This document shows, piece after piece, positions 45,570 to 54,336 of a stretch of 64,000 nucleotides of DNA (the first letter of the stretch is position 1; each line of letters starts with the position of its first letter). Location of the stretch: assembly GCF_001570805.1 (NCBI RefSeq), contig NZ_BCSJ01000013.1:301410-365409 (forward strand), read 5' to 3'. The stretch comes from Brevibacterium epidermidis NBRC 14811. GTDB lineage: Bacteria; Actinomycetota; Actinomycetes; Actinomycetales; Brevibacteriaceae. A model generated the notes under the pieces. That model saw only the letters and a program-made list of their open reading frames with translations, searched no databases and was not told the DNA's origin. Made by a program: the position numbers and the translations under genes.

Positions 45570-46691
45570 ATGCGTGAACTGATCTTGAACGGAGTCAACG
45601 CAGACGGCACCCATCTGCTGTTGAACGACGAGAACGGGCTTCAGTACCGAGTCGTCCTCGATGAGGCTCTCATCGCCGCGGTCCGCAGGGACCGCTCCCA
45701 GCCCAAGTCCGAGACTCCCGTGCGTCCGAAAGAGATCCAGGCCATGATCCGCGGCGGTATGGACGCCGAGGAGGTCGTGGCCTCCACCGGTGCCGATATC
45801 GAGTATGTGCGCACCTATGAAGGTCCGGCGATGGCCGAACGCGAACGCACCGCCTACCTCGCCAGCCGTCACCCCATCTACTCCGATCACGATCCCAACG
45901 GCGAGCCGACTCCGCTCATCGAGCTTTGCCAGGAACGCCTGGCAATGCGCGATGTCGACATCGAAACGATGGAGTGGGATTCCTGGAAGCAGCAGGACGG
46001 CAACTGGTACATCCAGCTCAGCTTCACTGCCGCCGACCGTGTCCGCACCGCCAGCTGGCACTACTACCGCCGTTCGCTCACCCCGATCGACGATGAGGCC
46101 AAATGGCTCGCCGATTCCGGCCCCACCGACACCGGACCGATCCCGAACTACGGCAGCGGTGCCGAACGTCAGCGGAACACCGAGGAGGTCGACGTCCTCC
46201 CCCGTACCGATCAGTCGTCCGCGTCGATCGCCTCGGACGGACCCGTCCGCCCCACCGCCGGTTCGGCTCCGTCGCAGCAGGCCCGCGATCACCAGGCCGA
46301 GACCGGCCGGATCCTGGAGAACCTGCGCAAGCGTCGCCACACCGAGGAGGAGCCGCGGACCCGTCTGCGTGCAGTCACCGAGGATCCTGAGACTCACCCG
46401 CAGGGTGCGCATACCGCTCCCGGTCAGCCCGAAGCCGCTACCGATGACGAAGTATTCGCCTTCGAGGATGCGGCGCCGTCCGGTGAGGAGCCGCAGGAGC
46501 CGACAGAGAAGGTCGGTGTGTTCGACGATGAGAATCAGCTCTCGCTGCTCAATGAGCCCGGTGTGAGCGATCACGCCGATCAGTTCAAGGACTCGGCTCC
46601 GGCGAAGGAATCGAAGCCCAAGTCGAAGAAGAATTCGCGCGCCTCGATCCCGAGCTGGGACGAGATCATGTTCGGTTCGAAGCGGGACTGA
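45570..46691 (+). CDS. sepH: Septation protein SepH (DUF3071)
   Basis: This 373-residue FtsZ regulator promotes FtsZ assembly in actinobacterial division. The N-terminal DUF3071 domain (MRELILNGVNADGTHLLLNDENGLQYRVVLDEALIAAVRRD) includes a helix-turn-helix-like part (RPKEIQAMIRGGMDAEEVVASTGADIEYVRTYEGPAMAERERTA). A long disordered acidic and proline-rich region (about 185-345) follows. The C-terminal motif RASIPSWDEIMFG, which is conserved in the family, ends the protein. It converges on the cydDC gene, 2 bp away. Confidence 0.9.
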   Translation: MRELILNGVNADGTHLLLNDENGLQYRVVLDEALIAAVRRDRSQPKSETPVRPKEIQAMIRGGMDAEEVVASTGADIEYVRTYEGPAMAERERTAYLASRHPIYSDHDPNGEPTPLIELCQERLAMRDVDIETMEWDSWKQQDGNWYIQLSFTAADRVRTASWHYYRRSLTPIDDEAKWLADSGPTDTGPIPNYGSGAERQRNTEEVDVLPRTDQSSASIASDGPVRPTAGSAPSQQARDHQAETGRILENLRKRRHTEEEPRTRLRAVTEDPETHPQGAHTAPGQPEAATDDEVFAFEDAAPSGEEPQEPTEKVGVFDDENQLSLLNEPGVSDHADQFKDSAPAKESKPKSKKNSRASIPSWDEIMFGSKRD

Positions 46692-46693
46692 CC

Positions 46694-49600
46694 TCAGACT
46701 CTTGAGGCTTCGGCCTCGGGAACCCGTGTACCGAGGTCGACGACCTCATCGCCGTCCGTGATGAGTCGCCGGTCGTGTGTGACCATGACGACCGTGCGGT
46801 CGCGCAGACTCCCGCGCAGATCGTCAATGAGCGCTCGTGCCGTCTCATCGTCCAAGTGCGCCGTCGGTTCGTCGAGGACGATCACATCGGCCCCGGTCAG
46901 CAGGGTTCTGGCCACTGCCAAACGCTGTCGCTGACCGCCGGAGATCTCCGTACCGTGGTCGCCGACCCAGCGGTCGAGTCCCCCGGCGTCGGCCCAATCG
47001 CTCAGTCCTGCAGCTCTCAGTGCGGAAAACATCTCGTCGTCTCCGGGAACAGATCGCTGCGCGAGTGCGAGATTGCCGCGCACCGTGGAGCGGAAGACGT
47101 GTGCTTCCTGAGGGCACCAGGCGATTCTGCCGACCAGGTCCTCGGGTGAGCGTGTGAGCATATCGTGGTCTGTTCCGTTCCGATCGCGGGCGCGGTAGCT
47201 GCCGGACCAGGGGTCGAGGAAACGCAGGAGCACACTCAGACTCGTTGTTTTGCCGGTTCCGCTGTCGCCGCACAGCACGGCCCATCCGCCGCGTTCGGTT
47301 CTCAGGTCGAGTCCTGACACGACAGCCTGGTCGTCCCATCCGACAGTGATCTTGTCGAATTCGAGGGCATCGACTCCGACGAGTTCGTCTGTGGGCGCCG
47401 ACAACGCCGACGCCTCGGCGTCTGAGTCCACCGCACCGTCCGGATCGGGCAGGCAGTCCAGAGCCGTGCCCAGTCCGGGCAACTGACGGAATGCTTCGAG
47501 CGCCGAGGCGAACACCTCGCCCAGTCCCAATGCCATGAGGGAGAGGACGGCAACGATCTCGGTCGGAGCCCCCGAGGAGGCCGCCAAGATCACTGCGGTG
47601 GTGAACGTGCTCAGCTGCAGCCACAGTTGGGCAAGCCCGAAATTGCGAGCAGACGCCTTCTGCTTCGCCTCGAGATCGGACTCCAGTCCGGCCACCAGAC
47701 CGAGGACCCTGGATTCGACCCGGTTCGTGCGCAGATCGTCCTTCGCATGCAGAGCGCGAGTGAGCACGGACAGAATCCGATTGCGGTCTTCTCTGATTCC
47801 AGATGCAAGGCGGCTCTCCGCCCGGATGACGAGGATCGGGACGATGACGAGGTTGACGGCTCCCAGAAGGATGAACCACCCCAGGGAACTCACGTCGAGG
47901 AGCGCCGCGGTGATGCTCACGCCGATGACGACCAAGGCGGAGACGAGCGGTGGGAACAGAGTCCGGGGCACGAGGTCACGGACGTCATCGGCATCGGCGA
48001 CCATGGCGCGCAGTGCCGAGTCCGAGGTCAGCAGCCGCCGATCGCTCATGCCGACGCGTTCGAAGTGCTCCCACAGCCGGGTCCGCAGTCGCGTGAGTGC
48101 GGCGAAGATCGCGGAGTGGAGCTTCAGTCGGCTGGCATAGAGCAGCACGGACCGGCTGAGTCCGAAGAAGCGCACACCGACGATGGCGACCATGAGCAGC
48201 ATGATCGGCGGTTGGTATGAGGCTTCGACGATGAGCCATGCGGAGACCGCGGTCAGGGCGATGGCCGCGAGACTCGACGCACATGCGGTGAGAGCGGCCA
48301 GCAGCATGGTCGGGGTGAACAGCGGAAGGCTCGAGTTCAGAATCGACCAGCGACGACGCAGCGTCGCCGTCCCGGACTCGCCATGAGTCCGCTGCTTCTC
48401 GACGTCCGACCTGTCCTCAGCCATCGGAAGCGTGACAGTTTCGTCTCCGGAACTCGTCCGTTCATCCGCTGAGGAAGATTCGTCCCACGAATTCACGGCA
48501 GGAGCCTCGGCGTTGCCGGTCCGGCCCCGATCCGCCGTCGCCATCGCGTTCGCCGTCGTAGTCGCCGTCGCAGCCGCAGCCGCAGTCACGGTCGACGCCA
48601 TTGCTTTCGCCCTCTCGGCCGCTGAGATCCGGGTCTTCTCCGGGCGGATCTCAGTGTCGGCCAGGGCACGGACCCGTTCGTCATGGCTGGCGAGGATCAC
48701 CCGGTGGGTGGCGGCCGCCTCGGCGATCAGATTGATGACGATGTCGGCATTGTCCTCATCGAGGTGGGCGGTCGGCTCGTCGAGGACGAGCACATCGGCA
48801 CCGTCGCCGAGGCGGTGCTGCACACGCACGAGTGCCAGTCGACGCTGCTGGCCGGGGCTGAGCGCCGCCGTCTGTACCCGAAGATCAGTGGGCAGTCCAG
48901 CCGCCGACAGAGCTGTCCGCGCGCGATCATCATCGAGACCGAAGAGGTTCAGTTCCGCACCGATGGTCTCGGCGAACATGCGTGGGGCCTGCGGCACATA
49001 GGCCGCGGTCAACGGATCGGCGGTGGTGTGCGCATCTGCCGGCAGACTGCCGACGAGCGCACCGAGCACAGTTGTCTTGCCCGTGCCCGATCTGCCGCTG
49101 ATCGTCGTCACGCCCGGCCCGGCGTCGATGGTCCCCGACCAAGTGATGAGCGTGCCGTCGGTATAGAGCACTCGCTGCTCTCCCGGCCGGCCGGAGATGT
49201 CGAACGCGGGCTCCGCCGCCTGTGTCTCCGACACCAGCGACCGGGCTCTCTCCCGGGCTTCGCGTCCGTTCTCGCTCGCATGGTAACCGGCTCCGAGTTC
49301 CCGCAGGGGGATGAAGCATTCAGGTGCGATGAGCAGCACCAACAGGCCATCGCCCAGATCCATCGTTCCGTTGACCAAGCGCAGACCGATGACCACGGCG
49401 ACGAGTGCCACCGAGATCGTGGCGATGAGTTCGAGGGCCAGGCTGGAGAGGAACGCGATGCGCAGAGTCGCCAGGTTCGCCTGATGGTAGCGCTCCCCCA
49501 GTTCCCGCAGACGGCGCGCATGATCGCGTGAACGGCCGAGGCCGATGAGGACGGGAAGCCCCTCAGCGAGTTCGGCCAGGTGATCGGAGAGTCGTTCCAG

Positions 49601-50137
49601 AGCCGCCATAGTCTCCGAGGTCGACTCTGCCGTATAGCGGCCGATGAGCACCATGAACATCGGCACCAGCGGCAGGCACACCGCGATGATGACCGCAGAG
49701 AGGACATCGCTGAAGACGATGCGCACGAGCAGCACGATGGGCACCACTGCAGCCGCGGTCAGAGCCGGAACCACGGTGGTGAAGTAGTCGTCGAGGTCGT
49801 CGATTCCACGGGTGACCGTGACCGCCGCATTCGTCCGCGGGCGTCCCCGACCGCGCAGAAGTCCGGAAAGGATCGAGAGCCGCAGACCTCGTTTCGATTC
49901 GGCGGCCAGCCGTGTGCCCAGACTGCGGTCGAGCCAGAGACCGCCGCCGCGCAGCAGCGCGCCGAGGACTCCGAGGACCACCCACAGTCCGGGCGCGCTG
50001 TGGTCGATGATGGCCCTGACCAGGGCTTCCGCGATGAGGACGATTCCCACCGCCCGGCACAGGGCGGAGAGCACGGACAGTGCCAGCCCCCTCCGACCGG
50101 TCGGCAGTTCGAGCAGGATCGACAGAGGCGAGCTCAC
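46694..50137 (-). CDS. cydDC: Fused CydD-CydC ABC exporter required for cytochrome bd
   Basis: This protein of 1147 residues consists of two complete ABC halves. Half one (CydD-like) has a transmembrane region with SDHLAELAEGLPVLIGLGR and PECFIPLRELGAGYHASENG. Its nucleotide site shows SGRSGTGKTT, LSPGQQRRLALVRV and VLVLDEPTAHLD. An Ala/Thr/Ser-rich linker (about 515-580) connects to half two (CydC-like) with CGDSGTGKTTSLSVLLRF, ISGGQRQRLAVARTLL and VIVLDEPTAHLDDETA. CydDC exports thiols or haem-related reductants and is required for assembly of cytochrome bd. The GTG start overlaps the cydB stop (GTGA). Fusion of the two is frequent in actinobacteria. Confidence 0.93.
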   Translation of the reverse strand: MSSPLSILLELPTGRRGLALSVLSALCRAVGIVLIAEALVRAIIDHSAPGLWVVLGVLGALLRGGGLWLDRSLGTRLAAESKRGLRLSILSGLLRGRGRPRTNAAVTVTRGIDDLDDYFTTVVPALTAAAVVPIVLLVRIVFSDVLSAVIIAVCLPLVPMFMVLIGRYTAESTSETMAALERLSDHLAELAEGLPVLIGLGRSRDHARRLRELGERYHQANLATLRIAFLSSLALELIATISVALVAVVIGLRLVNGTMDLGDGLLVLLIAPECFIPLRELGAGYHASENGREARERARSLVSETQAAEPAFDISGRPGEQRVLYTDGTLITWSGTIDAGPGVTTISGRSGTGKTTVLGALVGSLPADAHTTADPLTAAYVPQAPRMFAETIGAELNLFGLDDDRARTALSAAGLPTDLRVQTAALSPGQQRRLALVRVQHRLGDGADVLVLDEPTAHLDEDNADIVINLIAEAAATHRVILASHDERVRALADTEIRPEKTRISAAERAKAMASTVTAAAAATATTTANAMATADRGRTGNAEAPAVNSWDESSSADERTSSGDETVTLPMAEDRSDVEKQRTHGESGTATLRRRWSILNSSLPLFTPTMLLAALTACASSLAAIALTAVSAWLIVEASYQPPIMLLMVAIVGVRFFGLSRSVLLYASRLKLHSAIFAALTRLRTRLWEHFERVGMSDRRLLTSDSALRAMVADADDVRDLVPRTLFPPLVSALVVIGVSITAALLDVSSLGWFILLGAVNLVIVPILVIRAESRLASGIREDRNRILSVLTRALHAKDDLRTNRVESRVLGLVAGLESDLEAKQKASARNFGLAQLWLQLSTFTTAVILAASSGAPTEIVAVLSLMALGLGEVFASALEAFRQLPGLGTALDCLPDPDGAVDSDAEASALSAPTDELVGVDALEFDKITVGWDDQAVVSGLDLRTERGGWAVLCGDSGTGKTTSLSVLLRFLDPWSGSYRARDRNGTDHDMLTRSPEDLVGRIAWCPQEAHVFRSTVRGNLALAQRSVPGDDEMFSALRAAGLSDWADAGGLDRWVGDHGTEISGGQRQRLAVARTLLTGADVIVLDEPTAHLDDETARALIDDLRGSLRDRTVVMVTHDRRLITDGDEVVDLGTRVPEAEASRV

Positions 50138-51156
50138 GAATGGATCGCCACCGGCAGTCTGTGCGCTTCGGGGATGTGGGTCTCGGCGATGCGACCGAGG
50201 AACATCCGGTAGCTGAAGATCTGGTAGGCGATGATGATCGGCAGGATGATGATCGTCACGATGAGCATGACGTTCAAGGTGTAGTCCGATGAGGATGCCG
50301 CATCGATCGTCAGCGAGTTCGCCGGGTCGATCGTCGACGGCAGCACGTTCGGGAAGGCTCCGGCGAAGACCGCGACCAGTCCTGCGATGAGGAAGATCCC
50401 GTGCAGGATGAATGCGCGCTTCTCTGCACCGGCCCGGACAGCGAAGAACGCGATGATGAGCGCGGCAACCGCAACGAGCACCGGGATGACGAGCCAGATC
50501 CGCTGGGTGATCGAGTAGGCGAACCAGATGAGGAACGGAATCGCGGCCGGCAGCATGATCCGACCGGCCCAGTGCCGTGACCGTGCACGGACCTCACCCT
50601 GGGTCTTGAGACCGAGGTAGATGAGCCCGTGGGCCAGGGAGAAGCCGAGTCCGCCGAGGCCGCCGACGAGTGCGGGCCAGGACATCCAGGCGAAAGGTCC
50701 GCCGACCATATCGCCGTGGCCGTTGAGCGGCAGCCCGATGGTCGTCAGTGCGAGCAGCGCACCGATGCAGAACGCGGTTCCGGCCGATCCCACGGCCAGC
50801 GCCCAGGTCCAGAAGGACTTCCACCGCTCCGAGTGGCCCTTGCCGCGGTATTCGATGGCCACCGCGCGGAAGATCAGCGCGAGCAGGCAGATGGTCAGTG
50901 GAATGTAGAGCGCGGAGAACAGTGAGGCGTACCAGTGCGGGAAGGCGGCGAACATCGCTCCGGCGGCGGTGATCAGCCAGACTTCGTTGCCCTCCCAGAC
51001 CGGACCGATCGAGTTGAGCAGAACGCGCTTGCTGCGTTCGCTGCGGCTGAGGAACGGCATCATCATGCCCACACCGAGGTCGAAGCCGTCGAGGAACAGG
51101 TATCCCATCCAGAGCACGACGATGAGGACGAACCAGATAGTGGCGAGGATTTCCAT
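50134..51156 (-). CDS. cydB: Cytochrome bd ubiquinol/menaquinol oxidase subunit II
   Basis: This 340-residue membrane subunit has eight or nine helices, starting MEILATIWFVLIVVLWMGYLFLDGFDLGVGMMMPFL, the standard CydB beginning. The blocks GPVWEGNEVWLITAAGAMFAAFPHWYA and YRGKGHSERWKSFWTWAL are conserved. It stabilises the oxidase and does not itself hold the haems. cydA ends 12 bp upstream and cydDC overlaps its stop, so all three are one operon. Confidence 0.96.
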   Translation of the reverse strand: MEILATIWFVLIVVLWMGYLFLDGFDLGVGMMMPFLSRSERSKRVLLNSIGPVWEGNEVWLITAAGAMFAAFPHWYASLFSALYIPLTICLLALIFRAVAIEYRGKGHSERWKSFWTWALAVGSAGTAFCIGALLALTTIGLPLNGHGDMVGGPFAWMSWPALVGGLGGLGFSLAHGLIYLGLKTQGEVRARSRHWAGRIMLPAAIPFLIWFAYSITQRIWLVIPVLVAVAALIIAFFAVRAGAEKRAFILHGIFLIAGLVAVFAGAFPNVLPSTIDPANSLTIDAASSSDYTLNVMLIVTIIILPIIIAYQIFSYRMFLGRIAETHIPEAHRLPVAIHS

Positions 51157-51168
51157 CGTGACCTTCCC

Positions 51169-52740
51169 TCAGTACGCGAACGACAGGACGTCGTCGCCGT
51201 TGTCGGTGATCGTGGGCTTGGTATTCGTCTGGTCGAGTTCGGGCATCGCCGAGGCGACTCCCCCCTTGACGTACTTCGTGATCAATCGCAGTTCGACGAC
51301 CATGAGAATTCCGTAGACGGAGGCGAGGCTGATCAGGGAGAACAGAAGCATTCCCGGTGTCACCTCGGGAGACAGTGCCGCCTGCGTGTACATGAACACA
51401 CCGTCGAGCTGTGCCGGGTTCGGTGCGACGACGAAGGGCTGGCGTCCCATCTCGGTGAAGATCCATCCGGCCGAGTTCGCGAGGAACGGCGCCGTGATGG
51501 CCAGGACGAAACCGCGGCTGAGCCATTTCGACTCGGGCACCGTGCCCTTGCGGGCCAGCCACAGTCCGATCAGGCAGACTCCGGCGGCCAGTGCGCCGAA
51601 GCCGATCATCATGCGGAAGCCCCAGTAGGTGACGATCATGATCGGCTGGTAGTCGACCGGTTCACCGGCGTGTTCGCCGTACCGCGGGTCGTCGGGGATA
51701 TGGGTGCCGTAGCGCTCCTGGTATTCGGGCAGCAGAGTCGTCACTCCGTGGACCGGGGTGTCGAAGTCGCCGTTGGCCAGGAACGACAGGAGACCGGGGA
51801 TCTCGAAGATGTTCTGGACTCCGTCGCAGTCGTTCGACGAGGGGTCGGCGATCGTGAGTACGGAGAACTGTGTGCCGTCGTGGCAGGCCGCCTCGGCGGA
51901 GGCCATCTTCATGGGCTGCTGTTCGAACATCAGCTTGGACTGGATATCGCCGGTGATCGAGACGCCAGCGAAGGCGAGGACGCCGACGATGGCGCCGATG
52001 CGCAGGGTCTTGATCCACACAGCGTGGTCCGTCTTGTCCCGTCCGGGGAGCTCCTTCGACGCACCGACGATGACTTTTCCGTCAGTGCCGACGCTGTCAA
52101 TTCCGGCCTTGCGTCGGTGATAGAGGTGGTACCACGAGATGCCGAGGAGGAAGGAACCGCCGACTGCCAGGGCGCCGAAGATCGTGTGGGTGAAGGCGGC
52201 GATGGCGGTGTTGTTGCCGAGCACCGCCCAGACGTCGGTCATCACGGGCCTGCCGTCGACCATTTCGACGCCGACGGGGTGCTGCATCCAGGAGTTCGCG
52301 ACGATGATGAAGTAGGCCGAGAGCCACGTGCCGATGACGGCCAGCCACAGCGAGCCGAGGTGGACCGCTCGGGGAAGTCGGCCCCAGCCGAAGATCCACA
52401 GGCCGAGGAACGTCGATTCGAGGAAGAAGGCCAGCAGGGCTTCCAGTGCCAAGGGAGCGCCGAAGACGTCGCCGACGAAACGGGAGTATTCGCTCCATGC
52501 CATTCCGAACTGGAATTCCTGGACCAGACCGGTGGCCACGCCCATGATGAAGTTGATGAGGAAGAGCTTGCCGAAGAACTTCGTGGCCCGCAGATACACC
52601 TCGTTGCCGGTGCGATGGTAGATCGTCTGCAGGATCGCCACGAGCATGCCGAGTCCCAGGGTCAACGGCACCATCCAGAAGTGGTAGACCGTTGTGATTC
52701 CGAATTGCCACCGTCCGATGAGGACTGGGTCCAGTTCCAT
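51169..52740 (-). CDS. cydA: Cytochrome bd oxidase subunit I
   Basis: This 523-residue haem-bearing subunit of the high-affinity terminal oxidase transfers electrons from menaquinol to O2. The N-terminal RWQFGITTVYHFWMVPLTLGL holds the haem b595 His. LEALLAFFLESTFLGLWIFGWGRLP, then TGDIQSKLMFEQQPMKMASAEAACHDGTQ with the Q-loop region, and AGWIFTEMGRQPFVV follow. The Q-loop is the short type. It is first in the cyd operon, and a 17-bp dyad lies at its predicted promoter. The C-terminus lacks other extensions. Confidence 0.96.
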   Translation of the reverse strand: MELDPVLIGRWQFGITTVYHFWMVPLTLGLGMLVAILQTIYHRTGNEVYLRATKFFGKLFLINFIMGVATGLVQEFQFGMAWSEYSRFVGDVFGAPLALEALLAFFLESTFLGLWIFGWGRLPRAVHLGSLWLAVIGTWLSAYFIIVANSWMQHPVGVEMVDGRPVMTDVWAVLGNNTAIAAFTHTIFGALAVGGSFLLGISWYHLYHRRKAGIDSVGTDGKVIVGASKELPGRDKTDHAVWIKTLRIGAIVGVLAFAGVSITGDIQSKLMFEQQPMKMASAEAACHDGTQFSVLTIADPSSNDCDGVQNIFEIPGLLSFLANGDFDTPVHGVTTLLPEYQERYGTHIPDDPRYGEHAGEPVDYQPIMIVTYWGFRMMIGFGALAAGVCLIGLWLARKGTVPESKWLSRGFVLAITAPFLANSAGWIFTEMGRQPFVVAPNPAQLDGVFMYTQAALSPEVTPGMLLFSLISLASVYGILMVVELRLITKYVKGGVASAMPELDQTNTKPTITDNGDDVLSFAY

Positions 52741-52773
52741 GGGCGCTCCATTCAGGTTTCACACGAGCAGTAT

Positions 52774-52790
52774 TTCTACGCCACGTAGAA
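52774..52790. promoter_or_regulatory. Dyad at the cydA promoter, candidate BlaI-type operator
   Basis: TTCTACG-CCA-CGTAGAA is a perfect 7+3+7 dyad, with a further CGTAGAA half-site at 52801-52807. On the minus strand a -10-like TAAAAT (52795-52790) lies next to it, so a bound repressor would block cydA initiation. The BlaI-family gene begins 194 bp away on the opposite strand, making it the best candidate ligand. Confidence 0.5.
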
Positions 52791-52983
52791 TTTTACAGTG
52801 CGTAGAAGTGCCGTCTTTGCGGTTTCATCATTCGAGACTCCCGGTTCCAAGTATGCGCTCGAACCGGGACGCCTGACCAGGGTCGGCGCTGTGTCGAAGC
52901 TCGAGTGTCCGTGTGGAATTCGACAGCCTGTAGAGATATACTGGTGCGATCAGACCGACAAAGAAATTGAGGGCGTAAGAACT

Positions 52984-53346
52984 GTGGGAACACTGGGTGA
53001 ACTCGAACGCAGCGTCATGGACGCCATCTGGGTCCACGACGACGGGTTGAGCGCCGCCGAGCTCCGCGAGGTCCTTTCGGACCGCGAGCTTGCGCTGACA
53101 ACCGTCCATACTGTCCTGTCTCGACTCGAGAAGAAGGGCTTCGTCACTCGCGATCGCAGCATCCGCCCGCACCGCTATATCGCGGTCTCGACCCGTGAAG
53201 ATCACGTGGCGGAGCTGATGACCGAGATGCTGTCTCAGGCACCGGATCGTCAGGCTGTCCTCGCTCGCTTCCTCGGCACTGTCTCGGAAGCCGATACCAA
53301 GGCGCTGCGCAATCTGCTCGGGCGCAATCACTCGACGCAGTCCTGA
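52984..53346 (+). CDS. BlaI/MecI/CopY family transcriptional regulator
   Basis: This 120-residue dimeric winged-helix repressor reads TLGELERSVMDAIWVHDDGLSAAELREVL, then RLEKKGFVTRDRS and a C-terminal dimerisation helix. I chose GTG at 52984 because GAGGGCG precedes it and the family starts at this position; the frame upstream is not conserved. The next gene, 18 bp downstream, encodes an M56 peptidase of the BlaR1/MecR1 type, which would normally cleave or relieve the repressor. Neighbouring cydABDC suggests control of respiration rather than beta-lactam resistance. Confidence 0.88.
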   Translation: MGTLGELERSVMDAIWVHDDGLSAAELREVLSDRELALTTVHTVLSRLEKKGFVTRDRSIRPHRYIAVSTREDHVAELMTEMLSQAPDRQAVLARFLGTVSEADTKALRNLLGRNHSTQS

Positions 53347-53364
53347 CCCAGGCCGGTCACCTCA

Positions 53365-54258
53365 ATGACCATCGTGGGAATCATCCTGGCCGTGCTGGCT
53401 TTTCTGCTGGCATGGCCTATTCCTGCTGCACTCGCCCGTTTCCGCGGTGATCCCATCTCCGAAGTCGTCCTCTGGCAGGCCGTCGGACTCTCCGGAGGAC
53501 TGTCCCTCATCGGCGCCGCACTCGCATTCGCCGTAGCCCCGGGAACGACGAGTCTTCCCCAGGGACTCTTCGATCTCATCCGGGGCAGGGACCACACTCA
53601 GCTGTCCCTCCTGGCGTGGATCTTCCTCATCATCGCCGTGCTCCTCATCGTTCGGCTGCTCGGCTGTCTCGTCCTGACGTTCTATTCGGCACGGAAGACC
53701 CGCCTGCGCCACGACGAGATCCTGCATCTGCTCAGCGAACCGTCGAGCGCCTACCCCGACACTCGAATCATCACCACCGACGAAGCCGTCGCCTACTGTC
53801 TGCCCAAAGGACCACGGAAGGGCACCGCAGTCCTGTCGACGGGTCTGCTCAAAGCCCTCGACGAGGATGAGCGCACCGCCGTCATCGCCCATGAGCGGGC
53901 ACATCTGGATTTCCGGCACGATGTGCTCGTCATCCCCTTTGCCGCATGGCATCGGGCCCTGCCCTACTTCTCGGCCACGGCGATCGGGTTGAACTCGGTG
54001 AACCGACTCATCGAGCTCATGGCCGACGATCAGGCGCGCGACCATGTCGATCCCAAGATCCTGGCACAGGCAGTGAGTTCGGCCGCGGCGATCAGTCCCG
54101 AACACCGCAGCGATCTGTCCGCTCTGCGCATCCAGCGTCTGTCACATCCCTTGGATCCTGCCCGGATCCCCGTGCGGCTGATGTCGATCGGACTGGCCGT
54201 TCTGCTTCTGCTCCTCCCGACCCTGCTCATCGTCACACCGTCCGCATTCGGCATCTGA
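53365..54258 (+). CDS. M56 family membrane metallopeptidase (BlaR1/MecR1-like)
   Basis: This 297-residue protein has membrane helices at about 3-20, 32-52, 82-105 and 270-292. The zinc motif HERAH occupies residues 176-180 (VIAHERAHLDFRHDVLV), with a downstream Asp/Glu region (LIELMADDQARDHVDP). It lacks the extracellular penicillin-sensor domain of BlaR1, so what it senses is unknown. It is co-transcribed with the BlaI gene and ends at a perfect hairpin. It probably inactivates the repressor by proteolysis, as in relatives. Confidence 0.85.
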   Translation: MTIVGIILAVLAFLLAWPIPAALARFRGDPISEVVLWQAVGLSGGLSLIGAALAFAVAPGTTSLPQGLFDLIRGRDHTQLSLLAWIFLIIAVLLIVRLLGCLVLTFYSARKTRLRHDEILHLLSEPSSAYPDTRIITTDEAVAYCLPKGPRKGTAVLSTGLLKALDEDERTAVIAHERAHLDFRHDVLVIPFAAWHRALPYFSATAIGLNSVNRLIELMADDQARDHVDPKILAQAVSSAAAISPEHRSDLSALRIQRLSHPLDPARIPVRLMSIGLAVLLLLLPTLLIVTPSAFGI

Positions 54259-54286
54259 GCCCGGGCCGATGACCGGCCCGGGCTCA
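54256..54286. terminator. Bidirectional hairpin after M56 and parE genes
   Basis: TGAGCCCGGGCC (54256-54267) and GGCCCGGGCTCA (54275-54286) form a perfect 12-bp stem with a 7-base loop, beginning at the M56 stop codon. It lies between convergent genes. No T run follows. Confidence 0.75.
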
Positions 54287-54336
54287 GATGAGGTAGTGCT
54301 GACTCAGATCAGCTGATGCTGATTCAGTCGTCGATC

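Noticed and set aside
50935..52788. Open frame of 617 codons antisense to cydA
   Set aside because: Low-complexity His/Gln/Arg/Asp composition typical of antisense frames; cydA is certain.
53365..54258. Beta-lactam sensor function of the M56 protein
   Set aside because: It ends soon after the last membrane helix, without an extracellular penicillin-binding domain.
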